From CAZVWH01 sp964631175 (GTDB lineage: Bacteria > Planctomycetota > Phycisphaerae > Sedimentisphaerales > Anaerobacaceae): 12,611 nt of DNA. The notes under the pieces are model-generated. The model saw only the letters and a list, made by a program, of their open reading frames with translations, ran no database searches and was not told the origin of the DNA. The stretch covers positions 1-12,611 of the forward strand of contig CAZVWH010000082.1 of the NCBI GenBank assembly GCA_964631175.1, in the 5' to 3' direction. Below, piece after piece: positions 6,723-12,611 of the stretch. Every line of letters begins with the position of its first letter. Position 1 is the first letter of the stretch. Made by a program: the position numbers and the translations under genes.

Positions 6723-7529
6723 CTAACAACCACTCTGATTGTTGATTGCACTTTTAACTTCGACTAAAAAAGTTGAAATTTCAGCAAGCATTTTTTCCCT
6801 GCTGTCTAAATTGTGCTCGATCAATTCCACAATTTTTGAGCCGATTATAATGCCGTCAGCCCCTGCGCGGGCGATTGCTACCGCGTGGTCGGGTTTGCTG
6901 ATTCCAAAACCCACACAAACAGGTATGTTAGATAGCTTTTTCAATTTGCCAATCAGGTCTTCGACCATATCAGATATATTTTCTCTGCTGCCGGTAACAC
7001 CCAACAGTGAAACAGTATAAATAAAGCCGGTCGTTTTTGAGGCAATTACCTTCATTCTCTCAGCGGTGGTATTCGGCGTAACCATGAAAACCGTATCAAG
7101 ACCTGCCGAGACGGCAGATGGTACGACTTCGTCCGCATCATCAATGCTCATATCTGCAACCAGGACGCTGTTGACGCCGGCCTTGTGGAAATCACGGAAA
7201 AATTCCTCAATTCCATATTGATATACCAGATTGTAGTACATTAGCAATCCGATTGGGATATCCTTGTAGTCTTTTACCTTCCGGATAAATTCCAGAGCTT
7301 TTTGGACAGTCATCCCGCTTCTCAATGAGCGAATGTCCGCTTTTTGGATTGTTGGCCCATCTGCTATTGGGTCGGAAAACGGTATGCCCAGCTCCAGAAT
7401 ATCCGCCCCTGCATCGATAGCTGTTTTTACAATCTCAAGGCTCGTATCAAAATCCGGATCGCCAACTACGAAAAACGGTATCAGTGCCGTCCTGTTAAGT
7501 TCTGAAAAAACTTGCTTATATGTCTTCAT
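6723..7529 (-). CDS. trpA: Tryptophan synthase alpha subunit
   Basis: TrpA splits indole-3-glycerol phosphate into glyceraldehyde-3-phosphate and indole, which is channelled to TrpB. It is a 268-residue TIM barrel of normal length. LELGIPFSDPIADGPTIQ contains the catalytic pair Glu46 and Asp57. The phosphate site is built by VSLLGVTGSR, VGFGISKPDHA and GADGIIIGSKIVE. The segment usually reading DLP-x-EE is here DMSIDDADE, a modest deviation in the beta-contacting loop. The start has a weak AAGG about 9 nt upstream and lies 33 nt after trpB. It appears to be the last gene of the operon: a 232-bp gap without a convincing terminator follows. Confidence 0.97.
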   Translation of the reverse strand: MKTYKQVFSELNRTALIPFFVVGDPDFDTSLEIVKTAIDAGADILELGIPFSDPIADGPTIQKADIRSLRSGMTVQKALEFIRKVKDYKDIPIGLLMYYNLVYQYGIEEFFRDFHKAGVNSVLVADMSIDDADEVVPSAVSAGLDTVFMVTPNTTAERMKVIASKTTGFIYTVSLLGVTGSRENISDMVEDLIGKLKKLSNIPVCVGFGISKPDHAVAIARAGADGIIIGSKIVELIEHNLDSREKMLAEISTFLVEVKSAINNQSGC

Positions 7530-7562
7530 CGTTTTTAACCTTAGTTTTCACATAATCGATGG

Positions 7563-8741
7563 TCATTTTGGCAGAGGTCTTCGTTTTTCCACAATTGAAA
7601 CATCTTTGTCGCCTCGGCCGGAAAGATTTACTACTGCTATTGTCTCGGGATCCAGCTTGCCTTTTTGGCTAACAAGATACGCCAAAGCGTGTGCGCTTTC
7701 CAGGGCTGGCAATATTCCTTCGTTTTTGCATAGCAGCTCGAAGGCATCGAGCACTTGCTCGTCTTCCGCGGCAACATATTCCGCTCTGCCGCTATCCTTC
7801 AGCAGACAATGTTCAGGCCCCACAGCAGGGTAATCCAGCCCCGCACTTACCGACTCGGTCTCATAGACCTGGCCTTGCTTATCCTGCAGTAGATAGGCTT
7901 TTGCGCCATGCAGGATGCCGAGCCGGCCGGCTACCAGCGATGCGGCATGTTTGCCGCTGGCTAAGCTCCTGCCGCCGGCTTCAACGCCGATTAGCTTAAC
8001 GTCCTTGTTTTCTAAAAAGGCTGAAAAGATACCGATAGCATTACTGCCACCGCCGACACAGGCAACAACCATATCAGGCAATCTGCCTAACTGCTGGAGA
8101 CACTGCTGCTTTGCTTCGGCGCCGATGCAGCTCTGGAAATGCCTTACTATCGTAGGATACGGATGCGGCCCACAGGCCGAACCGAAAAGATAAAATGTGT
8201 CCATTACGTGAGCGGTCCAGTAGCGAAGGGCTTCGTTGATGGCATCTTTTAGCGTACCCGTTCCGCCTTCGATAGGAATGACTTCAGCACCGCAGAGTTT
8301 CATCTTGTGCACGTTTACGCTTTGTCGCTCAATGTCAGTTACTCCCATAAAGATTTTCGTTTCCATACCGAAAAAGGCGCCAATCATCGCGGTAGCCAGG
8401 CCGTGCTGGCCCGCACCGGTCTCGGCAATGAGCTTGGTTTTACCCATATATTTAGCTAAGAGTCCTTGTCCGAGGGTATTATTACCTTTGTGAGCACCGC
8501 CGTGCAGAAGGTCTTCGCGTTTTAGGTACACTTTACAACCGGCATATTTGCTGAATCTTCTTGCATAATAGAGTGGAGTTGGCCTGCCATTGTAGTCTTT
8601 GGAAAGCTGCGCCAGCTCAGATGTAAACTGTTCATCCTGATAAAAGCGATAGAAGGCCTCTTCTAATTCCTCCAATACCGGTATTAAAACCTCCGGCACA
8701 TAAAAGCCGCCATAGTCACCGAATCTGCCTTTATATTTCAT
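7563..8741 (-). CDS. trpB: Tryptophan synthase beta subunit
   Basis: TrpB condenses indole with L-serine to tryptophan using PLP, as an alpha2-beta2 complex with TrpA. The 392-residue length and sequence match the standard TrpB1 type. LKREDLLHGGAHKGNN holds the PLP-binding Lys85 (usually HKxNN or HKTN; here Gly follows the lysine). AETGAGQHG holds the catalytic Glu107. GPHPYPTIVR, the phosphate-gripping CVGGGSNAIG, and the C-terminal LSGRGDKD with the serine that contacts the PLP ring nitrogen are all present. The ATG at 8741 has AAGGA (8748-8752) at 6-nt spacing. It is cut off from trpF by the repeat-filled spacer, so it may have its own promoter or lower expression than the upstream genes. 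trpA follows after 33 nt. Confidence 0.97.
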   Translation of the reverse strand: MKYKGRFGDYGGFYVPEVLIPVLEELEEAFYRFYQDEQFTSELAQLSKDYNGRPTPLYYARRFSKYAGCKVYLKREDLLHGGAHKGNNTLGQGLLAKYMGKTKLIAETGAGQHGLATAMIGAFFGMETKIFMGVTDIERQSVNVHKMKLCGAEVIPIEGGTGTLKDAINEALRYWTAHVMDTFYLFGSACGPHPYPTIVRHFQSCIGAEAKQQCLQQLGRLPDMVVACVGGGSNAIGIFSAFLENKDVKLIGVEAGGRSLASGKHAASLVAGRLGILHGAKAYLLQDKQGQVYETESVSAGLDYPAVGPEHCLLKDSGRAEYVAAEDEQVLDAFELLCKNEGILPALESAHALAYLVSQKGKLDPETIAVVNLSGRGDKDVSIVEKRRPLPK

Positions 8742-8795
8742 AACTTATCCTTTTCTTCATACTCAGGAAGCAAATGCAAAATCAAATATCAAAAA

Positions 8796-8930
8796 GCTTT
8801 GTAGAAAAGATTCACTGTCATTTCGACCGAAGTCCCCAGGGGACGAAGCGGAGAAATCTACTCAAAAGCAGATTTCTCGACTCGCCTATGGCTCGCTCGA
8901 AATGACAATTTCTGTTCCTTTCTACAAAGC
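8796..8930. mobile_element. MITE-like element A in trpF-trpB spacer, 135 bp
   Basis: Perfect 12-bp terminal inverted repeats GCTTTGTAGAAA (8796-8807) and TTTCTACAAAGC (8919-8930) enclose a perfect 11-bp inner pair TGTCATTTCGA (8816-8826) and TCGAAATGACA (8897-8907). Further in are a GTCCCC-A-GGGGAC hairpin (8832-8844) and a GAGAAATCT / AGATTTCTC stem (8851-8878). It is bounded by 11-bp direct repeats AATATCAAAAA (8785-8795 and 8931-8941). If one unpaired end base is counted in the element, the duplication becomes 9 bp, the same as for the copy at 438-686, whose terminal repeat differs at only two of 12 positions. It has no ORF of its own. Confidence 0.78.
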
Positions 8931-8943
8931 AATATCAAAAATC

Positions 8944-9082
8944 GTAACCGTTCACGCAGAAAATAAGGCGTTTTTGTGTCATTGCGAGGCCTTTAGGCCG
9001 AAGCAATCTCAAAAACGTACGATTTTAGATTGCTTCGCTTCGCTCGCAATGACAAAAATGCGGTTTTCCCGTGAACGCTTAC
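8944..9082. mobile_element. MITE-like element B in trpF-trpB spacer, 139 bp
   Basis: The ends are imperfect inverted repeats GTAACCGTTCACG (8944-8956) and CGTGAACGCTTAC (9070-9082), with one mismatch in 13. Inside are a second inverted pair TGTCATTGCGAG / CTCGCAATGACA, a small GGCC-TTTA-GGCC hairpin and a central GAAGCAATCT / AGATTGCTTC stem. The element is directly bounded by 8-bp direct repeats CAAAAATC (8936-8943 and 9083-9090), which look like a target-site duplication. It has no coding capacity, so it would be a non-autonomous element moved by a transposase elsewhere. Repeats with a TGTCATTGCGAGG outer arm are widespread in bacterial genomes. Confidence 0.72.
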
Positions 9083-9158
9083 CAAAAATCAAACATCAAA
9101 ATTGTGGAATCGCCGCAAACCTGTCTTGAGCATGGTCGAAAGAGCAGCGATGACTTCC

Positions 9159-9194
9159 TTAATTTTACACTTTGAATTTTGCATTTTGATTTTC
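9159..9194. repeat. AT-rich heptanucleotide-periodic tract 3' of trpF
   Basis: On the minus strand about five 7-nt units related to AAATKCA follow each other (AAATCAA, AATGCAA, AATTCAA and so on). It has the same periodicity, in the opposite orientation, as the AT-rich tract into which the two neighbouring MITE-like elements are inserted. Bases 9091-9158 between it and the nearer element show no gene; they hold only a degenerate TTGAGC/GTCGAA repeat fragment around 9125-9140. Confidence 0.5.
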
Positions 9195-9210
9195 TTTTCG
9201 TGTTCTTGAT

Positions 9211-9834
9211 TTACCCTCTCAAGTGCCTTATATTGTCGAATAGCTCTTTCATTTTTTTATGGTCTTTTTTGCCCGGCTCAGCTTCGATGCCACTGCAAAC
9301 GTCAATTCCATAAACTCCAAGTTTTACCGCATCGGCTGCGTTATCCGGATTGATTCCGCCGGCAAGAAAAACACGCTTGCCGATATGTCCTATGATATTC
9401 CAGTCAAAAGTAAGGCCGGTGCCGCCATACTTTTCAGGATTAAAGGCATCCAGCAAAATAGCGTCTGTGAAATAGTCATCCGCCTTTTTGATGTCGGCCT
9501 GCTCTTTTACCCGCAGTGCCTTCATTACTTTGACATTATGAGAGAACAGCTCCCTGCAGAACTGTGGGCTTTCATCGCCATGCAGTTGAACCCAGTCCAA
9601 TGAGCATAAATCCTTTATTTCATGGATTTGGTCAATCGAAGCATTGACAAAAATGCCCGCAAGGTCAATAAAAGCAGGCAGCTTGTTTATTATTTCAACA
9701 GCTTTGTCGGGCGGTATAAACCTCGGACTTTTCGGATAAAAGTTAAAACCTAATAAATCCGCACCCATATCCAAAGCTGCTTTGGCGTCTTCGTAATTGG
9801 TAATGCCACAAATTTTAACCTTAACTATCAACAT
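9211..9834 (-). CDS. trpF: Phosphoribosylanthranilate isomerase
   Basis: TrpF catalyses the Amadori rearrangement of phosphoribosylanthranilate to CdRP. The protein is a 207-residue single-domain TIM barrel of normal length. The N-terminal VKICGIT carries the catalytic base Cys9; LGFNFYPKSPRFI and VQLHGDE follow. Asp129 in ILLDAF is the expected general acid. The phosphate-binding end of the barrel is LAGGINPDNA and DVCSGIE. The start ATG at 9834 fits the family N-terminus, though the upstream ribosome-binding site is weak. The product CdRP would need TrpC, which is not encoded in this cluster. Downstream is an unusually long 469-bp spacer full of repeats before trpB. Confidence 0.96.
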   Translation of the reverse strand: MLIVKVKICGITNYEDAKAALDMGADLLGFNFYPKSPRFIPPDKAVEIINKLPAFIDLAGIFVNASIDQIHEIKDLCSLDWVQLHGDESPQFCRELFSHNVKVMKALRVKEQADIKKADDYFTDAILLDAFNPEKYGGTGLTFDWNIIGHIGKRVFLAGGINPDNAADAVKLGVYGIDVCSGIEAEPGKKDHKKMKELFDNIRHLRG

Positions 9835-9863
9835 ATATTCGTCGCTCGTGATTCGTGACTCGA
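9835..9863 (-). repeat. Heptanucleotide-periodic spacer between trpD and trpF
   Basis: Read on the transcribed strand, the whole 29-bp gap is TC, then three tandem 7-mers of consensus GARYSAC, then GAATAT running into the trpF ATG. It contains no good Shine-Dalgarno sequence for trpF, so trpF may depend on coupled translation from trpD. The gap occupies the place where trpC is often found. Confidence 0.6.
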
Positions 9864-10892
9864 TTATGAGTTAGAGATTACATTGGAAATCTCAATTAAC
9901 TTCTCCAAGCATTTCAGCGCGTTGCCGTTGTTGATTGAGGTTTCCGCTTTTGTTATTGCTGAGGTGAAATCATCAGCCAAGCTGCCTGCGATTATCGCAG
10001 CGGCAGCGTTGAGAACTACAATATCTTTGCGCGGCCCAGCTTCTTTAGCACTAAGAATGTCCCTTAGTACCTTGGCACTGGTCTTGGCATCGGTTACTTT
10101 CAACTTTTGTATATCGGCCAGCTCAATGCCCAGCTCTTGTGGGTTCAATTCTTTGTTTGTGATTTTACCTTCTTTCAGTTCTGTTATTTTGGTAACACCG
10201 GTGGTGCTTATCTCATCTAATCCGTCACTATGCACTACCATTGCGTATCGAGTGCCCAATAGTTTAAGTGTCTCAGCTACAAGTGCCATCAATCTTTCGC
10301 CGGCGACGCCCAGAACCTGTGCCGTAGCACCAGCCGGGTTGGCCAAAGGCCCCATGATATTAAAGACCGTTCTAAAACCGAGATTTTTTCGGATAGGCTG
10401 GACGTATTTCATAGCCGGGTGGAACATAGGCGCGAACATAAATCCGATATGCGCTTGTTTTATACACTCAGACACAACCTCAGGCCCGGCATCTATCTTG
10501 ACGCCTAATTCCTCAAGCACATCCGCCGAGCCGCAGCCGCTGGTTATGCCGCGATTGCCGTGCTTGGCAACATAGACTCCCGCCCCGGCTGCCACAATCG
10601 CAGCAGCAGTTGAAATGTTAGAGGTCTTAATGACCCCGCCGCCCGTGCCGCAGGTATCAACAAGGTTATCGATATCCACATTTACTCTGACAGCATGAGC
10701 CCGGAGCGATTTAGCAAGTCCCGCCAGTTCCGGCGCCGTCGGCCCTTTAATGCGCATCGCTGTAAGAAAAGCTGCAACTTGAGCTTCGGGCACCTGTCCC
10801 TCAAAAATAACATCCAGCAAGCTCGTTGCCTGCTCCAAGCTCAAATCCTCACCTTTAAGCAGCCGCTTGATATAATAAATTATTGTAGCCAT
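9864..10892 (-). CDS. trpD: Anthranilate phosphoribosyltransferase
   Basis: TrpD joins anthranilate to PRPP to give phosphoribosylanthranilate. The 342-residue length is normal for the stand-alone enzyme. An all-helical N-terminal domain (about 1-70) is followed by the PRPP-binding DTCGTGG loop at about residue 80. Next come KHGNRGITSGCGSADVLEEL, which binds anthranilate and diphosphate, and HPAMKYVQPIRKNLGFRTVF with NIMGPLANP. The acidic HSDGLDEIS segment matches the Mg-binding DE pair. The ATG lies 2 nt past the trpG stop with AGAGGA (10898-10903) at 5-nt spacing. TrpD is not fused to TrpG or TrpC. Downstream, where trpC commonly lies, there are only 29 bp before trpF. Confidence 0.97.
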   Translation of the reverse strand: MATIIYYIKRLLKGEDLSLEQATSLLDVIFEGQVPEAQVAAFLTAMRIKGPTAPELAGLAKSLRAHAVRVNVDIDNLVDTCGTGGGVIKTSNISTAAAIVAAGAGVYVAKHGNRGITSGCGSADVLEELGVKIDAGPEVVSECIKQAHIGFMFAPMFHPAMKYVQPIRKNLGFRTVFNIMGPLANPAGATAQVLGVAGERLMALVAETLKLLGTRYAMVVHSDGLDEISTTGVTKITELKEGKITNKELNPQELGIELADIQKLKVTDAKTSAKVLRDILSAKEAGPRKDIVVLNAAAAIIAGSLADDFTSAITKAETSINNGNALKCLEKLIEISNVISNS

Positions 10893-10894
10893 TA

Positions 10895-11506
10895 TTATCC
10901 TCTTACCTTTTGTTTTTCTGCTACTGCGATTGACAAGACATTTTCGATTATTTTTCCGCCTGCTGGTGTCAGAATGCTTTCCGGATGAAACTGCACCCCA
11001 TATATGGGAAGCTCTTTGTGCTGAACGCCCATAACAATCCCCTCAAACTCAGCGGTTTTTTCAAGGCAAGGCGGTATCTGAAGCGCAATTAGACTATGAT
11101 ACCTTCCTGCTTGTAGAGGATTTTCAATGCCGGCAAATATTCCCTCTTCGTTATGTGTCACTCTGGAGGGCTTGCCGTGCATTGGCACGGGGGCATGGCT
11201 GATTTTGCCGCCAAAATGCTGCACAATTACCTGGTGACCAAGGCACACGCCGAGTATCGGCAGCTTGTCTTTGAAATAATCTACCGCTGCCAGTGAGACG
11301 CCAGCCGTATCCGGCGTGCCCGGACCAGGCGAAATTACGAGAAGGGCAGGCTTAAATTCATCCGAAACTGCCTTGAGCTCTTCAATCGCTGTATCGGAGC
11401 GATAGACCTTAGCCTCGCACCTGCGTTTGCAAAAATCATCAACCAAGTTATATGTAAAAGAATCGAAGTTATCGATAAATAGGACTTTTCTATTTGTATC
11501 TTCCAT
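10895..11506 (-). CDS. trpG: Anthranilate synthase component II (glutamine amidotransferase)
   Basis: This subunit hydrolyses glutamine and passes ammonia to TrpE. It is a class I glutamine amidotransferase of 203 residues: FIDNFDSFTYNL at the N-terminus, oxyanion-strand SPGPGTP around residue 60, nucleophile Cys88 in GVCLGHQ, and His174/Glu176 in the HPES motif. The MHGK motif followed by RYHSL is typical of TrpG/PabA. A longer reading from a GTG at 11527 is possible, but AAAAGGA with a spacing of about 9 nt points to the ATG at 11506, and that start gives the usual N-terminus. TrpG and PabA cannot be told apart by sequence alone, and one protein may serve both roles; the operon position supports trpG. 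Its TAA is followed after only 2 nt by the trpD start, so translation is probably coupled. Confidence 0.95.
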   Translation of the reverse strand: MEDTNRKVLFIDNFDSFTYNLVDDFCKRRCEAKVYRSDTAIEELKAVSDEFKPALLVISPGPGTPDTAGVSLAAVDYFKDKLPILGVCLGHQVIVQHFGGKISHAPVPMHGKPSRVTHNEEGIFAGIENPLQAGRYHSLIALQIPPCLEKTAEFEGIVMGVQHKELPIYGVQFHPESILTPAGGKIIENVLSIAVAEKQKVRG

Positions 11507-11539
11507 AATATCTTGTCCTTTTACCACATTTTATGAAAA

Positions 11540-11560
11540 CCCCGCGATAAAATCGCGGGG
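11540..11560 (-). other. Perfect GC-rich hairpin between trpE and trpG
   Basis: A 9-bp perfect inverted repeat (CCCCGCGAT / ATCGCGGGG) encloses a 3-nt loop. It sits 10 nt after the trpE stop and about 34 nt before the trpG start. On the transcribed strand the stem is followed by TTTT and then CATAAAATG. It therefore resembles a weak intrinsic terminator or an intercistronic processing/stabilising hairpin. Because the operon must be read through it, partial termination or mRNA-end protection is the likeliest role. The function is inferred from structure only. Confidence 0.6.
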
Positions 11561-11570
11561 CTAAACAATT

Positions 11571-12611
11571 CTATTTTTCACGAATCGCACGCAAACAGGA
11601 ATTTGCTTTGTGCTGGGTCTCTTCAAACTCGGTCTTGGGGACGCTATCGTACACAATGCCGGCACCAACGCGAACGTAAGCAGTATGGTCTTTGACCTGC
11701 AGGCTTCTTATCGTGATGCAACTATCGAACTGGCCATCCACCGTCAGATAGCAAACAGCTCCGCCGTAATAGCCGCGTTTGGTTTTTTCCAACAGACGAA
11801 TAAGCTTCATCGCTTCAATCTTCGGAGCGCCTGTAAGCGTCCCCATATTCATCGTGGCAAGATATGCACTCAATGCGTCAAGCTCAGCAGCAAGCGTCCC
11901 TTTGACATTACTGACCAAATGCTGGACCGATTCGTATTTTTCAGCTATGAGAAGCTCTGTGACAACCCGGCTGCCCGGCTCAGCCACACGAGCGATATCA
12001 TTTCGCGCCAAATCCACTAACATCATGTGCTCGGCCAATTCTTTGCGGTCGATTTTTAGCTCGGCTTCATATCTGAAATCTGTATCCGGGTCTATCTTAT
12101 TTCCAGCTCGGCCTCTGGGCTTTGTCCCGGCTATTGGGCGAATCTCAACGCTGCGGTTTTCAGTTCCGCTGACCCGCAGATTAAGCTCCGGGCTTGAACC
12201 CATCATTATCGTATTTGGTGTATTTAGATAAAACATATACGGCGAAGGATTCAATACCCGAAGCCTTTTATAAACATCTAACGGCTCATCCGGACAAGGC
12301 TCGGTTATTGTCCTGCTGAGGACGACCTGAAATATGTCACCATCGACGATATGCTGCTTGGCTGTTCTTACCATTTCTTCGTATTCAGCCTGGCTGGTGT
12401 CGGTGGTTGCCTGCGGCAGCTCGCCTGAATATTTTTGTCCCTGTGGTGTATCGAATCTTGCTATATTAAAATAATAATCGAAGCTGCTTTGAGCCTCTTG
12501 AATAGCCGCCTGGCGGTCACCATTGGTGATAATACAATTGACAATCACGTATCCTTTGTGGCTTTGGTGATCCATAAGGAAGATATTGTCGGCGAAAAAA
12601 AGCTCATAATC
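11571..12611 (-). CDS. trpE: Anthranilate synthase component I, 5' end outside window
   Basis: This is the chorismate-binding subunit that makes anthranilate from chorismate, using ammonia delivered by TrpG. The reading frame stays open to the right edge, so the N-terminus (probably about 150 residues, including the tryptophan feedback-binding region) is missing. The visible 346 residues cover the chorismate-binding domain: DGDIFQVVLSRT, NPSPYMFYLN, GSSPELNLRV, IRPIAGTKPRGR, EHMMLVDLARNDIARV, MNMGTLTGAPKIEAM and the C-terminal VGAGIVYDSVP followed by E-F-E-E-T. The ATG at 12575 is internal, because family-like sequence (D-N-I-F-L) continues upstream of it. PabB and isochorismate synthases share this fold, but trpG and trpD directly downstream make TrpE the clear choice. 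The stop is TAG at 11571-11573. Any promoter or attenuator of the operon lies outside the window. Confidence 0.97.
   Translation of the reverse strand, partial: DYELFFADNIFLMDHQSHKGYVIVNCIITNGDRQAAIQEAQSSFDYYFNIARFDTPQGQKYSGELPQATTDTSQAEYEEMVRTAKQHIVDGDIFQVVLSRTITEPCPDEPLDVYKRLRVLNPSPYMFYLNTPNTIMMGSSPELNLRVSGTENRSVEIRPIAGTKPRGRAGNKIDPDTDFRYEAELKIDRKELAEHMMLVDLARNDIARVAEPGSRVVTELLIAEKYESVQHLVSNVKGTLAAELDALSAYLATMNMGTLTGAPKIEAMKLIRLLEKTKRGYYGGAVCYLTVDGQFDSCITIRSLQVKDHTAYVRVGAGIVYDSVPKTEFEETQHKANSCLRAIREK

Noticed and set aside
6715..6750. Inverted repeat TGCAAT/ATTGCA at the trpA stop as operon terminator
   Set aside because: The stem is interrupted, partly inside the coding sequence, and no T-run follows it on the minus strand.
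8902..9129. 75-residue plus-strand frame with CHCEAF and DCFASLAMT peptides
   Set aside because: It is the translation of the palindromic TGTCATTGCGAG element, a known source of false gene calls, and lies antisense to the operon.
8942..9210. Possible decayed trpC in the trpF-trpB spacer
   Set aside because: After removing the MITE-like elements, only about 170 bp of repeat-like, heptamer-periodic sequence remain in the whole spacer, with no IGPS motif in any frame I read.
9883..10575. 230-residue plus-strand open frame
   Set aside because: It is an antisense shadow of trpD, which has all its family motifs on the other strand.

Overview
The window reads as chromosomal DNA from an environmental bacterium, most likely a planctomycete (Phycisphaerae-like). 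The pointers are an ECF sigma factor with a short-tailed transmembrane anti-sigma partner, an exported protein with a secretin/STN-like domain of the kind common in that phylum, and many small intergenic palindromic repeats. The taxonomic call is an inference. Every gene I can support lies on the minus strand, so transcription runs from high to low coordinates.

Right half (12611 to 6723): a tryptophan operon in the order trpE (5' end outside the window), trpG, trpD, trpF, trpB, trpA. It would turn chorismate into anthranilate (TrpE/TrpG), attach phosphoribose (TrpD), isomerise phosphoribosylanthranilate (TrpF) and make tryptophan from indole-glycerol phosphate (TrpA/TrpB). The gene for the step between TrpF and TrpA, trpC, is absent: trpD and trpF are only 29 bp apart. 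A perfect GC-rich hairpin separates trpE from trpG. The 469-bp trpF-trpB spacer carries two adjacent MITE-like elements, each flanked by direct repeats, inserted into a heptanucleotide-periodic AT-rich spacer.

Middle (6722 to 4274): two paralogous small exported Gln/Glu/Arg-rich proteins with near-identical ribosome-binding sites and signal peptides, then an intrinsic terminator, then a single nitroreductase-family gene.

Left (3979 to 715): an ECF sigma factor, a membrane anti-sigma factor whose start region overlaps the sigma stop, an exported PDZ-domain protein, a hairpin/terminator with two alternative folds, and an exported STN-like protein with a Gly/Arg-rich tail. This looks like a cell-envelope sensing module.

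Far left (1 to 714): no credible gene. It holds the end of one MITE at the window edge, a terminator-like hairpin, a folded stretch, an isolated palindromic hairpin and a complete 249-bp MITE with a 14-bp terminal inverted repeat and a 9-bp target duplication. The MITEs at both ends of the window share a terminal sequence (GCTYTGTWGAAA) and inner architecture, so one mobile repeat family has seeded this region.
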